A stretch of DNA of 38,154 nucleotides, taken from contig NW_014578420.1 of the NCBI RefSeq assembly GCF_000485595.1, forward strand, positions 17,950 to 56,103, read 5' to 3'. Below the pieces are notes generated by a model that saw nothing but the letters and a program-made list of their open reading frames with translations, had not been told where the DNA came from and made no database searches. The translations under genes and the position numbers were made by a program. Below, piece by piece: positions 1 through 10,594 of this stretch (the first letter of the stretch is position 1; each line of letters begins with the position of its first letter). The DNA is from Priapulus caudatus (lineage: Eukaryota > Priapulida > Priapulimorpha > Priapulimorphida > Priapulidae).

Positions 1-819
1 ACTCGCGTTTTAGTCCTCTTTAAAACTAGCACCCTATCTGCATTTCAGCCATCTCAATTAACCCAGCTTTTATGTGTAAAACTTGGCCGATAGACCATTT
101 TAAGTCTGAACCAGGTGGTTATCACACACCACATTCAGTGTTACGCTTTATATGTTGCCAATAGTTATCGTTGACTCCTCGACAGGGAGCGTGTTACACT
201 GTTGTGTGACTTCATTATGTTTACATACAGCTATGATAATACAGCCACTTCATCATCGATACTCGCCACTTGTTTAACATGATCATACTCTGTTTTTTTT
301 GTTCTACCCGCTTGAATAAGTTGTCCGTATGAAAACCCGCGTGACGCTCACGGACCTTCTTCTCCTAAGGTTCCAGGCGGTCTAACCGTACCGACAAGCA
401 GAGGTAGCGTCGCTAGGACCCGGATCACGCATGGCAACTCTTAATTTCTGCTTTTATTATCTGTAATTTTATCTGAGAAGCTGGAAATTTCCGAGAGCTT
501 CATCTGACGCTGCAAAAAATACTATGTCAATTTCTGTTTGGCCGAAGGCCAATTCTAGGTTGTGGTAGAGACAGACTTGCTAGATGTCCTTTTTAACGCT
601 GACACAGACCGCTGGGTGTCGGCGGCAAAGGCTCGAGGCGTGCATTATGTACATTACTAACAAAGTGGCAAGCAAATGCGAATTTCTCTTCAATTGACAG
701 TGACAGATTATCGACGTAATTGAATTCATTTACCGTGCTGACGAATTTATTATTTATTAGCCGTTTTGTTAACTTTTTTTTCTGTCATAAAATTTTCCTT
801 GTCACAATGTCACACGCGC
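1..819. other. non-coding, nothing recognised
   Basis: No long open frame, recognisable protein, RNA gene or clear repeat was seen. The base composition is mixed and not repetitive. It is most likely intergenic or intronic DNA downstream of the kinesin exons. Confidence 0.5.
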
Positions 820-950
820 GCGAGGCGCGCGCGCGTGTGTGTGTTGTGTGTGTGTGTCGGTGTGTGTGTGTGCTGTGTGTGTGTGTGTGGTGTGGTCGTG
901 TGGTGTGTGTGGTGTGTGTGTGTGGTGTGTGTGTGGGTGTGTGTGATGAT
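820..950. repeat. imperfect (TG)n microsatellite
   Basis: About 130 bases of alternating T and G, with occasional C and GG interruptions and a short CG-alternating lead-in near 812-833. The Cys/Val-rich and Thr/His-rich open frames across it are translations of the repeat and not genes. Alternating purine-pyrimidine DNA of this kind can adopt Z-form; that is general knowledge and not shown here. Confidence 0.95.
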
Positions 951-1640
951 GTCACGTGCGTTATGTACGTGGCATTGCGTGAAAATATACGGATTACCGA
1001 CTACCGTCAGAACCAAATGGTTTCGGTAATTAAACGCAAATTAGCCACTACCGGCGCTATGAGAAACTGATTTAGCAGATTATCAACCAAGAGACACGGT
1101 GAGCAGTGAGCGATCATGCGCGGACAAGGTATTACGATTCACGTACGGCGCAATATAAAAGAATTTTAAGTTAATGGCGGCTTGAGATCTGTTATCATTT
1201 CGGTGCACGTATTTCAGATGGCGGTTACGTACATGCAGTCGCAGTCGCTCTCACATGCCACCTGCTATTGGCGCATGTAAGATGGATGGATGCGGGCGCG
1301 TGCGTAGTTGGTGCTGGGCGGTGTGCGCGCATATCGCGCAGAGCGACTGTGCTGCAAACGGCACGTTGTGAGCCGACTGACCATTTACATACGAAGAGCA
1401 GGGGGGGGTGGGGGTTAGATTGAATCAAACATTTATAACGACCGCACGATACACTATACGACATGCGAAGCACGTATAGGCTGGAAGAATATTGAATTGT
1501 GTCCGTGTGCGAGTTAACACGAGGGCAGCTTTTTTGAATTTTTACACTAAAATAGAGCTCGATTCTGGTGCATACCCGAAGTGAAATGAGGAAACATGAG
1601 TGAATGTTTTATTTCCAAAATGAGAAACTCTCGAGGGGGC
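951..1640. other. non-coding spacer between TG tracts
   Basis: Unique-looking sequence with a short G run near 1401-1411. No exon, RNA gene or transposon end was recognised. The open frames are short and show no family resemblance. Confidence 0.45.
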
Positions 1641-1649
1641 TGCAGTGTG

Positions 1650-2018
1650 TAATGGTGTGTGTGTGTGTGTCGGTGTGTGTGTGTGTGTGTGTGTGGAGTA
1701 GTCGCTGTGTGTATGTGATGTGTGTGTGTGTGTGTCGCGCGTGCGGCGTGTGTGTTTTTTTGGGTGTGTTGTGTGTGAATGTGTGTGGTGTGTTGTGCGT
1801 GGCTGTGAGTGTGGTGTGTGTGTTGTGTGTGGTGTGGTGTGTGTGTGGTGTGTGTGTGTGTGTGTGTGCTAGCTGTTGTGTAGTGTGTGGTGTCGGTGGG
1901 GGGGGGGGCGGTTGTGCGTGCGTGCGGCGGTGTGTGCGGTGCATCTCTATATGTGTGCATGTGTGGGAGTTTGGTTAGTGCTGTGTATAGTATAGCTCTC
2001 TCTCTCTCTCTCCTCGCG

Positions 2019-2117
<99 letters not shown>

Positions 2118-2138
2118 CTCTCTCATCTCATCTCGTCT

Positions 2139-2169
<31 letters not shown>

Positions 2170-2596
2170 ATCTTCCTCTCTTTCTCTCTCTCTCTCTCTC
2201 AATCTCTGCTTCTCTCTGTCTCTGCTGTCTCTCTCTCTGTCTCTCTGCTGTCCTCTCTCTACTCTCTCTCTCTCTCTCTCTTCTCTCGTGTGTGTGTGGT
2301 GTGGTTGGTGGTTGTGTGTGTGTGTGTGTGTGTGTTTGTGTGTGTGTGTTTGCGCGCGTGTGTGTTGTGTGGTGTGTGTGTTGTGCGTGGTGTTGTGTGT
2401 GTTTGTGGTGTGTTGTGTGTGGTGGTGTGTGTTGTGATTGTGTGTGTGTGTGGTGTGTGTGTGGTGTGTGTGTGTGTATGTGTGTGTGAGTGTGCGTGTG
2501 CGTGTGCGTGTGCTGGTGTGCGTGTGCGTGTGCGTCGTGTGCGTGTGCGTGTGTGTGTTGTGCGTGCCGCGCGCGTGTGTGTGTTATGTGTGTGTG

Positions 2597-2628
<32 letters not shown>

Positions 2629-2725
2629 CGTGTGTGTGGTGTGTGTGTGTGGTGTGTGTGCATCTGTATATGTACATGTGCATGTGTGGGAGCTTGTTAG
2701 TGTGCGTATGTATATGCTCTCTGTG
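1650..2725. repeat. compound (TG)n-(TC)n-(TG)n tract, partly duplicated
   Basis: About 1.08 kb of simple sequence: degenerate TG to about 1935, a linker at 1937-1997, a TC tract at about 1998-2286, then TG again to about 2657 and a linker at 2658-2725. The two linkers are clearly related: both contain GTGCATCT, TATATGT, CATGTGTGGGAG and TTAGTG, and both lead into TATA followed by CTCTCT. The block therefore behaves as one large unit duplicated about 720 bases apart. The Arg/Glu-rich, Ser/Leu-rich and Thr/His-rich frames are repeat translations. Confidence 0.9.
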
Positions 2726-3130
2726 TGTCCGTGTTTGCGTGTGTGCCCGCCTGCAGTCTGCACAGACAATAATGTCGATCGGCTTCCCGCTTCATGCAAC
2801 TTTTTAATTAACATTTCTTACGTGAAGGTTCCTACAATGGGCGCGGTTATTTATAAACCACCGCGGTTTAGTGCGGCTTGAAATGGAGAAAGGCGAGCGA
2901 TCATCCTCTGCAAGCCGTTAATGCGGATTCTATCACGCAACGTTGCATCACTGTCCTGTCCGTTTAGCGTGATTGACAAACAGATCTAGACAGATCATTT
3001 ATGTTGTGATGGTATACATGCCATACTTGTTGTGATGGTTGTGTAGTAGGTTCTACAAGGTGTGTCGACATCTTGGCGCGCATACGTGCGTACGCGTATG
3101 CCAACGTGTATGTGCATGCATGTGTGTGGT
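2726..3130. other. non-coding, nothing recognised
   Basis: Mixed-composition DNA between simple-sequence tracts. I looked on both strands for the next kinesin motor exon, which would begin with the rest of the P-loop, and did not find it. Confidence 0.4.
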
Positions 3131-3146
3131 CGCGTGTGCGTATATA

Positions 3147-3149
<3 letters not shown>

Positions 3150-3225
<76 letters not shown>
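3150..3225. repeat. (GT)n microsatellite
   Basis: An almost pure GT run, ending in a CGCGCG patch and a few further GT units. It lies about 75 bases before the plus-strand kinesin exon and is in inverted orientation to the CA run at about 3833-3873, so the two bracket that exon. Confidence 0.95.
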
Positions 3226-3231
<6 letters not shown>

Positions 3232-3298
3232 GCATGTAGTGTAGGAACACGTGTGCGTGTTTACGTATATACGTATCTGTGCGTGTTCGTATTCGCAG

Positions 3299-3386
3299 GA
3301 GACGTATACGTGGAACGACCAAGGGTCTCATTCAGTCGGTCATCAACGGCTTCAACGCCACGGTATTTGCCCTATGGTGCTACCCG
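3299..3386 (+). pseudogene. KIF19: KIF19-like kinesin motor exon containing the start of the P-loop; strand-switched and carrying indels
   Basis: The 19 codons at 3315-3371 read TTKGLIQSVINGFNATVFA. This is the conserved kinesin segment just before the nucleotide-binding P-loop and is closest to the KIF19/kinesin-8 type. One extra base later (3372 appears inserted) the bases read Y-G-A-T, the start of the GxxxxGK[ST] loop. The exon has a good acceptor (pyrimidine-rich, TTCGCAG before 3299) and donor (GTGAGT from 3387). The first ~15 bases also need a one-base shift to match the family. In protein order it directly follows the exon at 5498-5608, but it lies on the opposite strand. Either the locus has a small inversion and damage, or the assembly is locally wrong. 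The family identity of the core is convincing; whether it is functional is not. Confidence 0.75.
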
Positions 3387-3831
3387 GTGAGTGCATGCAA
3401 GTCTACGAGTATCCCATAAATCCATGAATCACTTGTCTATCTATTTATCATGTTCCCATCTACGAAACGAATTACCCATCAACCTATGCGCTCTCATGCA
3501 ATCCATCCGCCATCTTACCATCCACATATCCATGTGTCAATGTTTAAACTATCGATGAATCGCGTGTGTCAATTCATGAATCACGTGTCCATCTCTATAG
3601 GGTGTACCAATCTAGGAATTGTGTGATTCAATTCAGAAATCACGTATTTACTTATTATTATACAACGATCCGTGAATCGTGTATCAATGAGGCTGCAACG
3701 CAAGCGTATAGAGAGAGCGCCCCGCACGACGCGACGCGACGACTTGCAACTATTGAATTATTACATACTCTACACGGCTAGCCGCGAGATAACGATTATT
3801 GACAAACAACAACAACATCATTTATCATCAT

Positions 3832-3832
<1 letters not shown>
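3387..3832. other. intronic-looking DNA with ATCCAT/CATGAATC-rich degenerate repeats
   Basis: This stretch holds scattered short words such as ATGAATCACGTGT and CTATCGATGAATCGCGTGT, spaced irregularly between about 3420 and 3690, suggesting a decayed tandem array. No coding sequence was recognised. Confidence 0.4.

Positions 3833-3873
<41 letters not shown>
3833..3873. repeat. (CA)n microsatellite
   Basis: About 20 CA units, followed by CA/CG-rich DNA to about 3950. It is the reverse complement of the GT run at 3150-3225, with the strand-switched kinesin exon between them. Confidence 0.95.
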
Positions 3874-3875
<2 letters not shown>

Positions 3876-3950
3876 GCACAAACGAACAATCACTCGCATA
3901 CACGCCCACACACTCAATCACGCACACACATTCACGCACGCACACGCGCG

Positions 3951-5040
3951 GCACGCATACGAAACAACAGCGTTATAATGTGCGTGACTCACTTATTGTT
4001 CGCGCGTATATAAAGTCGTTAGTAGCCTGCTCAATCATTAATATTTTGGTTAATTGATTCTCTTTCGTCCTTCCAGACTCTCGGCCAAAGCGCGGTGTCG
4101 GGTACACACACGGACGCACATAATGAGTGAACCACGATAGCTTCGGCGTACAGCCGCATCATCGAAATCCGCAATCAGTGTAACCGTGATGAGCATCTCG
4201 CTCGCCGGTGACGGATGCGAAGATTTTCGACGATAGATGAAATTATTTAACTGCTCGGCCGATGTGGCGCATCATGCGATTGCGCTACGTTTCATAATTA
4301 ATTTTTATTATCAATAAATAATGGTGTATGAGTGAATCATCGTCAGCCGGTCCCTTTCTTTCCAATCGTATATCGACGTCCAACTGTTAACGCTATCTCA
4401 ATGCTTCTTCGAAATTTATTCGCCAACCCCTCTCACTTTGCCACGATTATACATTCGTTCAGAAGGACAGCAATAGCTCCTATACAGATAGATATCTACA
4501 CGCACCTATATAATTTATCGTAAGATATTCATGGTAAAGCCATTGCGATGAATGTTCGTAACGTCTATTTTGACGCATAGACAAATGTCTCCTCGCACTC
4601 ACAAACACGTGCAGCTATACGCAGGTACTTATGTAGGCCCTACACACAACATCAGCGCTCACGCACGCATAATATACGCACGCAAGCTTTCGCAGGCACA
4701 GGAGTAGGATAGGGAACCTCATTTTGCGTCTATATAACCACATATTACGCCACGTAGAAACGCTATTATTGTTTATTTTTGTTGTCGTCCATACTTGTCT
4801 CGGGTTTAAGTTATCAACTATTGCCGACCGACGACAGTGGCGGGTGTGTCAGCCGTCCCTCGGGGATGCCTACCAGCGTCTGTCTGAATGTCTCCCCAAC
4901 GTTAACAGCTGCATGCAACGTTGTCAGTGATTTCCATTCTATAAAATAGCTTCTCGCTATGACACCGGAAGCCAATGCAGTTTACTGTCATCGACCGTTT
5001 TTCTCCCGTTAGTGTGAAGACTACTTGAAATAAGATCTTA
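3951..5040. other. non-coding, nothing firm
   Basis: One short plus-strand frame (4724-4930, 68 codons) starts with a hydrophobic segment resembling a signal peptide (LLLFIFVVVHTCLG) and ends with four cysteines. It has no recognised relative and is probably chance. Nothing else was seen. Confidence 0.35.
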
Positions 5041-5325
5041 TTACCTCCGCCAAGGGGTTGGCAGGAGGTTATGTTTTCACCGGCGTGCGTTTGTTGGTTT
5101 GTGGGTTTGTGCGTGTACAGCCTAACTGAAAAAGTTATGGACCGATTGTCATAAAATTTTCAGGATAGGTCAGAAATGGGGTAACTTAGAATTGATTACA
5201 TTTTGGTGGTGATCCGGATCCAATCAATTATTTCATTAATTAATTAATTAATTAAAATTTTCACAGTGAGAGAATTGAGCTGCCTTGGCGGAGGTCTGCG
5301 CTCTCCGAGTGCTCTAGTTTCACAC
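5041..5325. mobile_element. short interspersed inverted-repeat element of the CTCCGCCAAGG type
   Basis: The inner terminal inverted repeats ACCTCCGCCAAGG (from 5042) and CCTTGGCGGAGGT (about 5284-5296) are exact complements. Between them are phrases shared by an interspersed repeat seen in several aquatic animal genomes: TATGTTTTCACC, TTTTCAGGATAGGTCAG and GGTGGTGATCCGGATC. The right flank CTGCGCTCTCCGAGTGCT also belongs to that family. It has no coding capacity and its transposon superfamily is not clear to me. It lies in kinesin intronic or flanking DNA. Confidence 0.7.
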
Positions 5326-5497
5326 ATGTTTTTACAATATGCAGCGTTTACGTGTGCGATTCATCATACTTGCACTCAAAATTCGAAGCAATATGCCGGG
5401 GCTTACACAATTAATTCTACGTGAAATTAGATATGAATTTATCACAACGTGTTTTACAGCACAGGCTGGAGGCTAACAGATGTGTGGCTGTGATTAC

Positions 5498-5608
5498 CTG
5501 CGTGTTGAGACCGCTAAAGGCGATGTCGAACATGTACTGTTTCTCTCTGGATCGGTTGGCGCGCAGCACGTCATCCGGGTCCTCCATGGGGTCCATTAGC
5601 ACGACCAT
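5498..5608 (-). CDS. KIF19: KIF19-like kinesin motor domain, second visible exon
   Basis: This exon encodes 37 residues in phase 0, beginning MVVLMDPMEDPDDV and ending FSGLNTQ, with RSREKQYMFD in between. This is the characteristic beta-strand/loop region of the kinesin-8 KIF19 motor between the first beta strand and the P-loop. Kinesin-8 KIF19 moves on and shortens microtubules and limits the length of motile cilia in vertebrates. The acceptor (TTTTCTCCGTGCGTAG) and donor (CAG then GTAATC) are both good. Length and boundaries fit what I recall of the vertebrate gene, and the exon joins in frame with 6174-6254. The next exon in order is found only on the other strand at 3299-3386. The reading frame here is intact. 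Confidence 0.88.
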
Positions 5609-5739
5609 CTACGCACGGAGAAAATATTAGGCGCTGCGCATATACCTGATATAACACGTGGAGGTACACGCGATACTTGTCCAAATGTCACTATAATGTG
5701 TGACTAAGTCGTTAAAACTGTCTCCGAGCTTTACTCGTC

Positions 5740-5930
5740 GTCGTTATAAGTGATGCCAGCGTTGGCGTCATCGTCACTGTCTGTGCCGTTGCCGTCATCG
5801 TTGCCGTACTCGTCGCGGTGTATCGCTGCCGTCATCGTTATCGTCGTCATCGTTGGTATCGTCGTTGGCATCGTCGTCGTTGGCATCGTCGTCGTTGGCA
5901 TCGTCGGCGATGCCGTCATCGTTGTCATAA
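5740..5930. repeat. degenerate GTCATCGTC/GTTGGCATC minisatellite
   Basis: Tandem 6-9 base units built from TCATCG, TCGTCGTTGGCA and TGCCG, lying in the intron between the two minus-strand kinesin exons. The Val/Ile-rich and Thr/Met-rich frames across it are repeat translations. Confidence 0.85.
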
Positions 5931-6173
5931 TCATCGTTTCTTGCGTGGCGTCATCATCCAAACACTAAATGTCAACCAGACACTTTGCAGTATTGGGTGT
6001 TCCTCCTTCACCGTCACGACATCAGCCGTATTCATTTATAGGATAACAGTTGTTCTGATCATTGTGCAGTCTCGGACGAGGATATCAGAACCCGTCGTTG
6101 CAGCTGCGATGGTATTTTGATCGATGACCCGTAAAAATATATGAACAATGGACGAGGCGACGAAAATGCTTAC

Positions 6174-6254
6174 ATTGTCATCGACGTGGTGGGCTATCGG
6201 AGTGGATCCTTGTAAGATTTCATCGTGGAACAACGGCCGGATGCGAACAGCCAC
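6174..6254 (-). CDS. KIF19: KIF19-like kinesin motor domain, first visible exon
   Basis: This exon encodes 27 residues in phase 0: VAVRIRPLFHDEI, then a stretch containing GSTPIAHHVDDN. VxVRxRP is the first beta strand of every kinesin motor, and the IAHxVDxx ending is typical of KIF19. The acceptor is TTATTTCAG before 6254 and the donor GTAAGC after 6174. The exon must be preceded by one carrying the initiator Met, which I could not identify upstream, so the gene start is unplaced. It joins in frame with the exon at 5498-5608. Only the N-terminal motor segment is in this window; the rest of the motor and the tail lie elsewhere. Confidence 0.87.
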
Positions 6255-8054
6255 CTGAAATAAATTTTGCCTTAATCACTTGTCAATGTATCAATTAATT
6301 AAAATTAATATACCCTTTCAACGAGTTCACCCAACCTTTAAATTAATTAATTTGTTTTACCCCGGCGTTGAAGCTTTGAGAATACTCTAGCCTATAATAA
6401 TGACGCGCATGGAAAAGGTTCGCGTACATGCTGTCAATACAATCCTGCCTGCTTTCATCTCTTTCCCGTAATTCTGCTAAAGCAAAACATTTTTTTATCA
6501 ATCCTTAAACGAATTCTGATACGAGCTTCTTCCTCGCTTCAATTTTAAAACGCGATTAATTTCGTGTAATTTTATTGGTACACATTTCGTGATTTCGTGT
6601 CGTTAGATTTGATATTAAACTCGGGTTGTTGGTCTAGTCGTACGATTCTCGCTTTCACGTGTTTAATTTACGTTAGTGATTAACAGCTGACGTGCGAAAA
6701 GTATGACAGGAAATGGCAATCGGATTACGTAGGCACAGCATGCGGTCTAGCGTTGGTGCTACATTTATCGTTTAATTTCGGCACTTCCCTTTTCACAGCA
6801 CGCGAAACACCGATAACCTATTCAGTAAAATTTCACTTCCTCACAACGCATGTCTAGTGTCGAACATGCTACTGACAGCTTGTATGATTGAATTAATATT
6901 GGAAGCCAATTAAGGAGCCGCGTCGGTCCAACGTTCGAACATTAGTAAACATGTCTTCGCGCGACAGGACGTGGGAGAGAGAGTGTGCGTGTGTGTGTGT
7001 GTGTATGAAGTACAGCAGTAGCATACAAACGCACCGCGTACACCGCACAATACACAGCGTGACAACGCTACAATTTTGCGAACGTTTGGAAGCATACAAA
7101 CAATGAGATGATGCCACGGAAACCACGGCAACGTGCGAAAACAACGCATTCACGCGGGTTGTCGAGAATTAACTTTGACTTTATCCCCAAAATTCGTTTA
7201 CGATGACACTGCCGCGTAAATTTTCAAGGACTTCATTGTAAATAAATTTGGTTGCCACGCGTTTTTTTAAGATTTATCTGGTATTTACCTAGCTGCATAT
7301 TACATTTACGTACAATGTATATCTATATGTATACATTGATAACTACCAGAATAAATAGAAATCAAATCAAATGCCCACTAATAACGCGTTCAACATTCTG
7401 CAGTCGTCGCCGCTGGTCGTCCTAGTTCTATAGTGGCGGTTGCGCTAAAGGAACGCGTGTCTTAATAACGCTAGAGCTTACAATAAGAGGATTTTCCTCG
7501 GCCGAATGAATCCCCAACGTCACCTCCCGTCTCGACTTGACCGTCTTGACCGGCAGTGTGCCGTCGGCATCTGCCGATGCCATCTCTCGTTCGGATGTCA
7601 TTATCGGTCCCTATATATCACTAGCATCGCTCGTACATCGGATACGTCCTCTCGTATTGTTTTTTAAGTTCATCACCATATCCTACCACATGTCAGCGCG
7701 TGTTAGCATCACGTGAAAGGTGCGCTCACAATGGGAAAGCTCTCGGTTTCATCCGCAGCCGCTCCTCGCCATATTCGGGGTCGATGTGGCGCGTAAGTGT
7801 ATTAAATCAATGCGTTCTCGTGCGCACCATGTGCAGGCTTTCTCGCGGACTCGCAGCACACTGCCTCTGATTGGCGACTGATGCCGAACGCAACCGTATC
7901 AAGCAGCCAACAGCACCAAGTGCCAAGCATACGAAAGTAGATCCGTTGCGCAACCATTCCGCGTGGCTTCCCGTGCGCAGCCGATTTGCTGACGTCTCTG
8001 CTACCCACGCGCGCGAAATCTAGTGCTGGTAGATAGAATCTGAATTACGCATCG
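6255..8054. other. non-coding, no exon recognised
   Basis: This region should contain the 5' end of the kinesin gene, but a start exon could not be identified. It holds a short TG run at about 6984-7003 and AT-rich patches. Open frames near 7802-8008 (minus) have no recognised relative. Confidence 0.4.
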
Positions 8055-8062
8055 GGTGACGG

Positions 8063-8284
8063 CAGGGCCGTACGCAGCAGAGGGGCAGCAGGGGCAGTTG
8101 CCCCCCTAGAGATTTTCAGAGTATGCACTTTTAATGGGACAAATACTGTACAAAATGTTATCTTAAATCATCAAAGAAATATTACACTTTAAATAAAGAA
8201 ATGTGAAATTGCGAAACTTTAGGGCACAGGGGGCATGGGTAGTACCTTTGCCCCCCTACAGAAAATTTCCTGCGTACGGCCTTG
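8063..8284. mobile_element. hAT-type non-autonomous element (MITE), 222 bp
   Basis: The ends are CAGGGCCGTACGCAG on the left and CTGCGTACGGCCTTG on the right, nearly perfect terminal inverted repeats. The element is flanked by an exact 8-bp direct repeat, GGTGACGG (8055-8062 and 8285-8292). A CAGGG-type terminus with an 8-bp duplication is diagnostic of the hAT superfamily. It encodes no protein. The inner arms are rich in GGGGCA/TGCCCCCC. Confidence 0.93.
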
Positions 8285-8562
8285 GGTGACGGTGTCATAT
8301 ATACTATGCATTATTTGAAAGTAGGAGATTTTGCTTGAGGAAAAAAGCAATACAGCTGCGATTGTTGTTTTTTCGTTCGAACAGAGACGACTTATAGCGA
8401 CAAAACGTTCCTGCATGATGTTGTAGCTCTACCAGTGCGGCCCATCGCCCAAGCTGCAGTTAGGCCTACATATAGGCCTACCTGTAGCGGTTGCGAGGAT
8501 TCAACTGCTTGATGCGTGCGTTTTACGGTTTAAAGAAAAATTTATCATACGGGGTTTGTTTG

Positions 8563-8608
8563 GCGATTATTATTATTATTATTATTATTAATATTATTAT
8601 TATTATTT
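8563..8608. repeat. (ATT)n microsatellite
   Basis: About 15 near-perfect ATT/TTA units with a single interruption. Confidence 0.9.
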
Positions 8609-8672
8609 ACGAGTAATAGCTCTATCACACACCAGACGATTTTCGTCGCTTTTAGATACTTACTTACATACA

Positions 8673-8715
8673 ATCAGGAGCTATAATAATGACCTCCTCA
8701 TTATTAGCTCCTGAT
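8673..8715. mobile_element. 43-bp hairpin with ATCAGGAG ends
   Basis: A near-perfect palindrome: ATCAGGAGCTATAATAATGA, a short loop, then TCATTATTAGCTCCTGAT. A 3-bp ACA repeat flanks it (8670-8672 and 8716-8718). The same terminus, ATCAGGAG plus TAATAA, bounds the 147-bp element at 15727-15873, so this may be a minimal copy of that family. It could instead be a chance regulatory hairpin. Confidence 0.5.
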
Positions 8716-8718
8716 ACA

Positions 8719-9885
8719 ATAGATACAATTACATACTACTTAGATACAATTATAGACATTATACGCAAACCAGCGACCACTCGCATATGAACAGGTGTCT
8801 ATGAAAATATTCAACTAGCATTAGCTTATAGATATATACATATATAACATAGACATAGATAAATATATATAGACATAACATAGATATATACATATATAAG
8901 CTATATACATAGCTTATATGGGTATGCCGTACCTTATATGACACCGTATCAATATTAACATGGCTGATGGGCATGTGATTTAACTTAAAAACATTATATT
9001 TTACTATGATACTATTTTATTTATTAAATAAAGGCTGCTGCATGGATACTTATATATCCCATGAACACGTACGTGTATATATGATATATATGGCTGATAT
9101 ACTGCTACATAGTTATGTTATGTAGAACACATATTGAAATGTATTGGCAAATTAAATGTCATTAGTGTTAGCTATAGTTGAGCGCACCTTATCATATTAT
9201 TCAAGATAGGCATCGGCATGTATTTTCACTAAAAAACTAGTGCGAATAAAAATTTGCGCTACATTTTAAACGTGTAAATTCATTAAAATACTATTATATT
9301 TTATTGTTATTTTTTCTATTATTATATTAGATAACGGCGGCTAGAAATACAGATCGACATGTCGTACAAACGTGTCGCCATCTAATGGCCAATTTAAATT
9401 ACATTACTGCAGGTTACTTTAACAGCTAGCGAGCATAGTTTACAGAGGGCACCTTATCATTATTAAAGGGCGGCATCAGGTTATACTTTCCATTTTTCGC
9501 TACTGCGAGAGGTATTTCCTTACCATTTTAAAAGTATTATTTCAACAAAATATCATTTTATTTTGTAGATACTGGGCTTGTGCGAATGCAAATCTCCTAC
9601 TGTGTATACGAGGAAACTTGGCACAACTAGGCAGCTTGTGACTATTAAACCGAATGGTGGCTATATTATACTCTCAAACTTAAAAGTAAGATTTCACTAA
9701 AATGTTTTTTTTTAATTAATTGTCACTGTCTTCGGAAACAACACGTTGGTTTAACGCAAACATCTCTCGAACACCCTGAAACACCCCACGCGACGCCAAG
9801 GGAGATATTGACCCCGATCGCAGTTTGTGAAAGAGTGATTTAGTGTGACTGCTCCACTGAAGATACCCTACCGAACCCCGGCGAT
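8719..9885. other. AT-rich non-coding DNA
   Basis: Long runs of TATA/ATAT near 8830-8920 and 9050-9110. No exon or bounded repeat was recognised. Confidence 0.45.
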
Positions 9886-10130
9886 TCCACGATATTATGA
9901 CACCGATAACTAAACAATATCTGGCATGTATGATATTAGGCCTACCACTGGCGACTGCACAATATCTGGCATGTAAATGATATTATCACTGACGACTGCA
10001 GAATATATGGCCTGTATGATATTACCACTGCCGATTAAACAATATCTGGCCGATTAAATGTTATAAGAAGTGGACATATAAAATAAACTGATATTATCAC
10101 CGGCGACTCTACAATATCCGACACGTTTGC
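9886..10130. repeat. degenerate ~57-bp tandem repeat
   Basis: About four copies of a unit containing CACTGGCGACTGCACAATA, then TCTGGCATGTATGATATTA. Recognisable starts lie near 9905, 9950, 10005 and 10095. Copies vary in length and sequence. It is non-coding. Confidence 0.7.
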
Positions 10131-10387
10131 TAATTTTGCTGGCGACCGAAAAAGCTTACGCGATAAGCTCTTGTGGCTCCAGTGGGATATATATTGTCAT
10201 ACCAGTCTTTTTCTTCTTTTCTTGTTACATTACTTCGTTATTTCATTTTTTCTAGTTTTCTAGTGCATTCTATTATTCTCCATATTTTTTATCCATTTTT
10301 TATTACATTTTGATATATTCTATTTAATATTGTTTATTCTATATAATATCTATATATTATTCTATTACATCTCCTATTCTAATATCT

Positions 10388-10586
10388 CAGGGGTTCTTAA
10401 CATCATAACATGTGGTCCATGGACCCCGTTGGGTTCCGTGGATGGGATTCAGGCAGGGGGTCCGTGAGCAAGGCGCATGCAAAATTTTGTGTTTATATGC
10501 TGAGGTGCATTTTTCTTGGGAGGTGTCCGTAGCATTCACCAGATTCTAAAAAGGGTACATGACTCAAAAAAGGTTAACAACCACTG
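10388..10586. mobile_element. hAT-type MITE, 199 bp
   Basis: It begins CAGGGGTTCTTAAC and ends GTTAACAACCACTG, which are inverted repeats with few mismatches. It is flanked by an exact 8-bp duplication, TAATATCT (10380-10387 and 10587-10594). The phrases GTGGTCCATGGACCCC and GGGTCCGTGAGC are typical of hAT-derived short elements in animals. It has no coding capacity. Confidence 0.92.
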
Positions 10587-10594
10587 TAATATCT

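Noticed and set aside
720-3331. Many overlapping frames of Cys/Val, Thr/His, Ser/Leu or Arg/Glu repeats
   Set aside because: They are six-frame translations of (TG)n and (TC)n tracts and contain no non-repeat protein domain.
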